This document shows, piece by piece, positions 60,113 to 64,000 of a stretch of DNA of 64,000 nt (its first letter is position 1; every line of letters begins with the position of its first letter). Where the stretch lies: contig NZ_BOSG01000001.1 of assembly GCF_018403225.1 (NCBI RefSeq), positions 2,046,001 to 2,110,000 of the forward strand, given 5' to 3'. The position numbers and the translations under genes are program-made. Under the pieces are notes generated by a model, which made no database searches, had not been told where the DNA came from, and saw only the letters and a list, made by a program, of their open reading frames with translations. The stretch comes from Paenibacillus sp. J23TS9 (GTDB taxonomy: Bacteria; Bacillota; Bacilli; Paenibacillales; Paenibacillaceae).

Positions 60113-60757
60113 TCAGTATTTTCCCAATGCTGTTGAACCGGCAATATCACGCATTCTGTCAACGGTCATCCGGCGCATAAATTTGCTGAACTTTTCTTTT
60201 CCTTTGGCGTTCGATTTATAGAAATCAATGATTCGTAAAATAATGGGGATGATTTGCCTTTCTTCCAGATCGGCAATCAGGAGCTCGGCAATAGCAGTCT
60301 TGATTCCTTTCGGCTCTCCTCCGGCATAAATGCTGAACTTATCTTTCATTTTCACAACACTAATGTCTTTAAGCAGCGGTTCACTTGTCCCAAGGGCGCA
60401 TCCGGCATAGCCGATTTTAACAGGAGCCGGCGTTTCTATGCCCGCGACAGCAAGGTTCAGGGCTCTCGCTGTATCTAATCCGGCTGCCTCAGCCCCGTTG
60501 CAAAACTGGCAGGCGATCAAGCCTTTAATGACCGCGCCTGCCGGATAGACCTCCAATCCGCCTTTAACCAATTGCTCCTCAACATGTTTTTGCTCAGCAA
60601 GTGGCACTTCTATATAAATCTGTCGAAACGGCGTGACTTCAACGCTCCCTTCCGGGCCTGCAGCCGCGGCAATGATTGCAAGCTGTTCAGAAGCAAGAAT
60701 GTTTCCGCCCACTTGAACGGGTGATGATACGGCAAACTTGATTGTTCCTGTCATCAT
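60113..60757 (-). CDS. Nitrite/sulfite-reductase-like ferredoxin-domain protein
   Basis: 214 residues, much shorter than full reductases. It has one nitrite/sulfite reductase ferredoxin-like half (about 5-70; SVEVTPFRQIYIEVPLAEQK) and a cluster domain with Cys in IACQFCNGAEAAG (C83, C86 region) and IGYAGCALGTSEP, resembling the siroheme/4Fe-4S site but with one Cys fewer than the usual four in visible spacing. It may be an electron carrier or a partial sulfite reductase homologue. It lies 59 bp downstream of copA on the same strand. Start after AAGGGAG. Confidence 0.75.
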   Translation of the reverse strand: MMTGTIKFAVSSPVQVGGNILASEQLAIIAAAAGPEGSVEVTPFRQIYIEVPLAEQKHVEEQLVKGGLEVYPAGAVIKGLIACQFCNGAEAAGLDTARALNLAVAGIETPAPVKIGYAGCALGTSEPLLKDISVVKMKDKFSIYAGGEPKGIKTAIAELLIADLEERQIIPIILRIIDFYKSNAKGKEKFSKFMRRMTVDRMRDIAGSTALGKY

Positions 60758-60815
60758 GATTCTCCCTTGTTTAATCTCGAATTTTTTGCTTTCAACCCAA
60801 GGTACTCTTCATCCG

Positions 60816-63251
60816 TTATTGGCGTATCTTAACCCGCTGCAGCCGCAGGGCATTCAGTACAACTGAAACCGAGCTAAGTGCCATCGCGGCACCTGCGATC
60901 CATGGAGCGAGCAGCCCGAGTGCCGCAATCGGAATACCCAGTGTGTTGTATCCAAGAGCCCAGAACAAATTCTGCTTGATATTCCCCATCGTTTTACGGC
61001 TCATATAAATCGCATCCGGAATGCTCGAAAGGTCCCCGCGCATCAGCGTAACATCTGCGGCTTCCATCGCGACATCCGTACCTGTACCGATGGCCATTCC
61101 GATATCGGCAGTAGCAAGAGCAGGCGCATCATTGATGCCGTCACCGACCATCGCCACCTTTTTGCCTAATGCCTGAAGTTTCTTCACTTCCTCGGCCTTT
61201 CCTTCCGGAAGAACCTCGGCAAGGACATGATCAATACCCACTTGTGCGGCAATAGCTTTTGCCGTGCGTTCATTATCACCGGTGATCATAATGACCTGAA
61301 TCCCCATGTTTTTCAACCGGTCAACCGCTTCCTTGGATGTTTCTTTTATCGTGTCCGCAACTGCTACCATGCCGGCATACTCATTGTTGATTGCGGCCAA
61401 CATGGCAGTCTTCCCAGCTTCCTCCAGGCTAGTCATTACTTCGTATGCATGGGCAGCGTTTACGCCGTGTTTTTCCATTAATCTGCGTGTACCAACCAGC
61501 AGTTCCTTGCCTTCTACGACCGCTTTTATGCCGTACCCCGGGATGGCTGTGAACAATTCGGTTTCCGGCAGAGAGATATTGCGATCCAGAATCCCCTCCA
61601 CAATAGCCTCGGCAAGTGGATGCTCCGAGTTTTTCTCTGCGGCTCCAACCAGTTTGAGAAATTCTTGTATATCGCCGTCTGTGATGATATCTGTCAATTC
61701 CGGTTTGCCTTTTGTAACTGTGCCTGTTTTATCAAGGATGATCGCATCAATTTTATGCGTTTGCTCCAAATGCTCGCCGCCCTTGAAGAGGATGCCAAGC
61801 TCCGCTGCACGTCCGGATCCGGCCATGATTGATGTAGGTGTAGCCAGACCCAGCGCACAAGGACATGCGATGACCAGGATAGCTATGGACTTCTCCAATG
61901 CGTCAGCAAAGTCCCCTGGTGTGACAAAGAAATACCATACAAGGAAAGCAGCTACTGCAATACCGACAACAATGGGAACGAAGATACCGGAGATTACATC
62001 AGCTACCCGCTGAATTGGTGCTTTGGAGCCTTGTGCTTCCTCTACGATTTTTATAATCTGAGCAAGTGCTGTCTCTTTGCCAACCTTGGTTGCCTTAATT
62101 CGCAAGACACCGTTTTTATTCAGGGTAGCTCCGATGACTGTATCCCCGGCTTTCTTCTCCACCGGTAGGCTTTCACCGGTCAGCATAGATTCATCGATTG
62201 CCGATACGCCCTCCAGTACATCGCCATCCACGGGTACCTTTTCACCGGGACGGATCATCACAATATCTCCGGTGATTACCTCTTCAACGGGTAATGTCAG
62301 CTCCTGACCATCACGAATGACACGTGCTGTTTTCGCTTGAAGTCCCATTAGTGATTTAATGGCCTCCGATGTCCGGCCTTTGGCGAGCGACTCAAACAGC
62401 TTCCCCATGATCACTAGTGTAATCAGAATGGCGCTGGTCTCATAGTACATGGAAGGTCCGTGATGCATTTCGCCTCCCTTAGCAAACCAATCCACTGTGA
62501 GGTACAAGCTGTACAAGTATGCGGCCGAAGTTCCAAGTGATACCAGCACATCCATATTCGCGCTGCCGTTCCGAAGTGCCTTATAAGCTCCCACATAGAA
62601 TGGCTTTCCGATATAGAACTGTACCGGAGTTGCCAGAATCAGTTGAAACCATGGATTCATAAAAAGATCAGGCAGATAAATCCAGGAAGTAAAGGAGAAA
62701 TGTGCTACCATAGCCCACAATAATGGGAAGGAGAGAATGGCCGAAATGAGCAGCTTTCGTTTCTGCCTTCTTATTCCCTGATCCCGGCTGTCCTTCAGGT
62801 CCTCTTTCTCCTCTGCGGTGACTGCTTTATAACCAAGCTGCTTCACTTTATTTTGCATATCCGCTACCGAGACCTCACCTGGAGCAAATTCTACTGTCGC
62901 GGTTTCCATTGCAAAATTGACAGAAGCATTGGATACGCCCTGCAGCTTGCTCAGGCCTTTTTCAATCCGGTTAGCGCAGGCTGCGCAGGTCATGCCTTCA
63001 AGCTTGAAGTGCATTACTTCCTTGGCGGTATCATAGCCGAGCTTCTTAATTGTGGCTTCGAGGTCACTATCCTTCACCTTATTCGTATCATAGGATACAC
63101 TGGCTCTTTCCAAGGCGAAATTCACGTTGGCGGAATGCACGCCTTCCATTTTATTCAAACCCTTTTCAATCCGGTTCGCGCAAGCTGCGCAGGTCATACC
63201 GGTGATTTGCAATATCGTTTGCTTTTTATCTTTGGCAATGGTTGTTTCCAC
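60816..63251 (-). CDS. copA: Copper-exporting P-type ATPase CopA
   Basis: 811 residues. Two N-terminal HMA domains with GMTCAAC (C21/C24 and C89/C92), eight membrane helices, actuator TGES (358-361), CPC at 463-465 in [12 protein letters not shown], phosphorylated D507 in DKTGT, HP in SEHPLAEAI, and [10 protein letters not shown]. It pumps Cu(I) out of the cytosol. The start is GTG at 63251 with AAGGAG ten nt before. No copZ or csoR adjoins; the promoter has a GGGTAGGAGGG spacer that may be the copper operator. The reductase-like gene follows. Confidence 0.95.
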   Translation of the reverse strand: METTIAKDKKQTILQITGMTCAACANRIEKGLNKMEGVHSANVNFALERASVSYDTNKVKDSDLEATIKKLGYDTAKEVMHFKLEGMTCAACANRIEKGLSKLQGVSNASVNFAMETATVEFAPGEVSVADMQNKVKQLGYKAVTAEEKEDLKDSRDQGIRRQKRKLLISAILSFPLLWAMVAHFSFTSWIYLPDLFMNPWFQLILATPVQFYIGKPFYVGAYKALRNGSANMDVLVSLGTSAAYLYSLYLTVDWFAKGGEMHHGPSMYYETSAILITLVIMGKLFESLAKGRTSEAIKSLMGLQAKTARVIRDGQELTLPVEEVITGDIVMIRPGEKVPVDGDVLEGVSAIDESMLTGESLPVEKKAGDTVIGATLNKNGVLRIKATKVGKETALAQIIKIVEEAQGSKAPIQRVADVISGIFVPIVVGIAVAAFLVWYFFVTPGDFADALEKSIAILVIACPCALGLATPTSIMAGSGRAAELGILFKGGEHLEQTHKIDAIILDKTGTVTKGKPELTDIITDGDIQEFLKLVGAAEKNSEHPLAEAIVEGILDRNISLPETELFTAIPGYGIKAVVEGKELLVGTRRLMEKHGVNAAHAYEVMTSLEEAGKTAMLAAINNEYAGMVAVADTIKETSKEAVDRLKNMGIQVIMITGDNERTAKAIAAQVGIDHVLAEVLPEGKAEEVKKLQALGKKVAMVGDGINDAPALATADIGMAIGTGTDVAMEAADVTLMRGDLSSIPDAIYMSRKTMGNIKQNLFWALGYNTLGIPIAALGLLAPWIAGAAMALSSVSVVLNALRLQRVKIRQ

Positions 63252-63337
63252 AGCTCATACACTCCTTGAATCCCTCAATTTTTGGAATCGTTTATTAGCA
63301 CTGCTTTACAATCTATTCCTTTGCTTTCCATGTTTGT

Positions 63338-63367
63338 AGTATACCCTCCTACCCTATATTAAGTCAA
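63338..63367 (-). promoter_or_regulatory. copA promoter with possible copper operator in spacer
   Basis: Minus strand: TTGACT (63367-63362), 18-nt spacer containing ATAGGGTAGGAGGG, TATACT (63343-63338). CsoR sites of Bacillales copZA promoters have ATACCCT-type runs, as seen here on the plus strand (ATACCCTCCTACCCTAT). Regulator identity is inferred. Confidence 0.6.
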
Positions 63368-63532
63368 CATAATTTTATAATACCCCGGTAATCTATATCC
63401 ATGAACTGAAAAGCACTCAAATTATCTTCGTATCCATCTGGGCGTCTAATCCATGAATTGCAATAAAACACTTTTCAAATCCATGTATAATAAGATTCAT
63501 ATCAATAAGTTACCGCTCTTAGGAGGGATTCG

Positions 63533-64000
63533 ATGACGAACGAGATCATTCATTCCATCGTGGATTGTATGGCTGCAGGTAAGGAAATGTCCGATATTCA
63601 AAAGATTCAAACGGCTCACCGGATCATGCTTGCGGAATTCTGGGGGATTCATGAAGGTGCCAAAGTACTTGAAATCGGATGTGGTCAAGGTGATACAACA
63701 GCTGTCTTGGCCTATTTTGCGGGTGAATCCGGCTTTGTTCATGGTATAGATATCGGTCCTCCCGATTACGGTGCTCCGATCACACTCGGCGATTCCGCTA
63801 AGCACTTAATGAAATCACCATTAGGAAAACGAATTCAAATGGAGTTCGAGATGGATGTATTATCGCCGGATATCGATTTTCCCGAGCATGCCTTTGATTT
63901 TGTGGTCTTCTCCCACTGCTCCTGGTACCTTCGCTCATCCGAAGAGCTTATGGATATTCTTAAGAGAGTGAAAAGCTGGGGCAGACAATTATGCTTCGCA
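63533..64000 (+). CDS. Class I SAM-dependent methyltransferase (partial, runs off right edge)
   Basis: 156 codons without stop. ATG at 63533 follows TTAGGAGGG. The SAM-binding motif I is GAKVLEIGCGQGDTTAVLAY, followed by an acidic GIDIGPPDYG loop and DFVVFSHCSWYLRS (motif IV). The N-terminal helix ends with HRIMLAEFWGIHE. Substrate cannot be judged from this half. Divergent from copA. Confidence 0.85.
   Translation, partial: MTNEIIHSIVDCMAAGKEMSDIQKIQTAHRIMLAEFWGIHEGAKVLEIGCGQGDTTAVLAYFAGESGFVHGIDIGPPDYGAPITLGDSAKHLMKSPLGKRIQMEFEMDVLSPDIDFPEHAFDFVVFSHCSWYLRSSEELMDILKRVKSWGRQLCFA

Noticed and set aside
61306..62013. 235-codon open frame antisense to copA
   Set aside because: It is the mirror of a highly conserved P-type ATPase region; Ser/Pro/Ala-rich antisense translation without ribosome site.
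1..64000. CRISPR arrays, tRNA/rRNA genes, insertion sequences, intact prophage, common riboswitches or T-box leaders
   Set aside because: No regularly spaced repeats, cloverleaf or rRNA sequence, transposase motifs or conserved riboswitch cores were seen by reading; a covariance-model scan would be needed to exclude diverged RNAs.

Overview
The window looks like chromosome from a Gram-positive spore-former, most likely Paenibacillus or a close relative (inferred from gene content, not from a marker gene). It has a gerA/gerB/gerC-type germination operon, a YjcZ-type small sporulation protein, a SigV/RsiV/OatA cell-envelope stress cluster, an LtaS-type lipoteichoic acid synthase, copper-amine-oxidase-type stalk domains, an SLH-like protein, strong AGGAGG ribosome sites, frequent GTG/TTG starts and many strong hairpin terminators. 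I found no rRNA, tRNA, CRISPR array, transposase or intact prophage. Both window ends cut a gene (a MATE pump at the left, a methyltransferase at the right).

Layout. 1-10.7 kb: MATE pump, AraC regulator, exported beta-helix protein, VOC protein, cytosolic-looking GH84 hexosaminidase, exported beta-propeller protein, LLM flavoenzyme, DUF896 and Rrf2 proteins. 10.8-15.6 kb: envelope-stress cluster on the minus strand (rsiV, sigV, oatA, and an exported RsiV-like protein with a frameshifted stalk domain). Three promoters here share an AACTT / 16 nt / CGTC architecture. 15.6-19.2 kb: sugar isomerase-like protein, arylamine N-acetyltransferase, then an AT-rich patch with a metzincin protease lacking a signal peptide, an unknown exported protein, a perfect 22-bp palindrome and a decayed HTH gene. 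19.3-29.5 kb: two SDR enzymes with a divergent LysR regulator, cardiolipin synthase, GH18-like stalk protein, GNAT, tandem MerR regulator, hydrolase-DinB fusion, DUF2500 protein and ring-cleaving dioxygenase. 29.5-34.1 kb: membrane-lipid genes (UgtP-like glycosyltransferase, TVP38, frameshifted DedA, LTA synthase).

34.3-42.9 kb: chemoreceptor, YjcZ, SLH-like protein, then a six-gene alkylation-damage operon (adaA, adaB, 2OG-Fe oxygenase, SplB-like radical SAM protein, AlkA-type glycosylase, AlkD-like protein), DinB and isochorismatase proteins. 43-46.8 kb: spore germination receptor operon. 46.8-50.9 kb: a two-component system and, downstream, a PAP2 phosphatase plus an AcpA-type phosphoesterase. 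The same TTCTCAT-N4-TTTTCAT direct repeat lies before the regulator gene and before the phosphatase pair. 51-58.8 kb: EamA exporter and a Ugp-like ABC importer with a HAD phosphatase, metallophosphoesterase and the antiterminator GlpP; the binding-protein gene has a leader terminator suited to GlpP control. 59-64 kb: acyl-CoA dehydrogenase-like enzyme, nitrite/sulfite-reductase-like protein, copper ATPase CopA and a methyltransferase.

The strongest points for follow-up are the SigV-type regulon with its exported RsiV-like protein, the extended adaptive-response operon with its radical SAM and oxygenase members, the direct repeats that tie the two-component system to the phosphatase pair, and the GlpP-type leader. 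Two genes (the RsiV-like protein and dedA) carry single-base frameshifts that are either real lesions or sequence errors.
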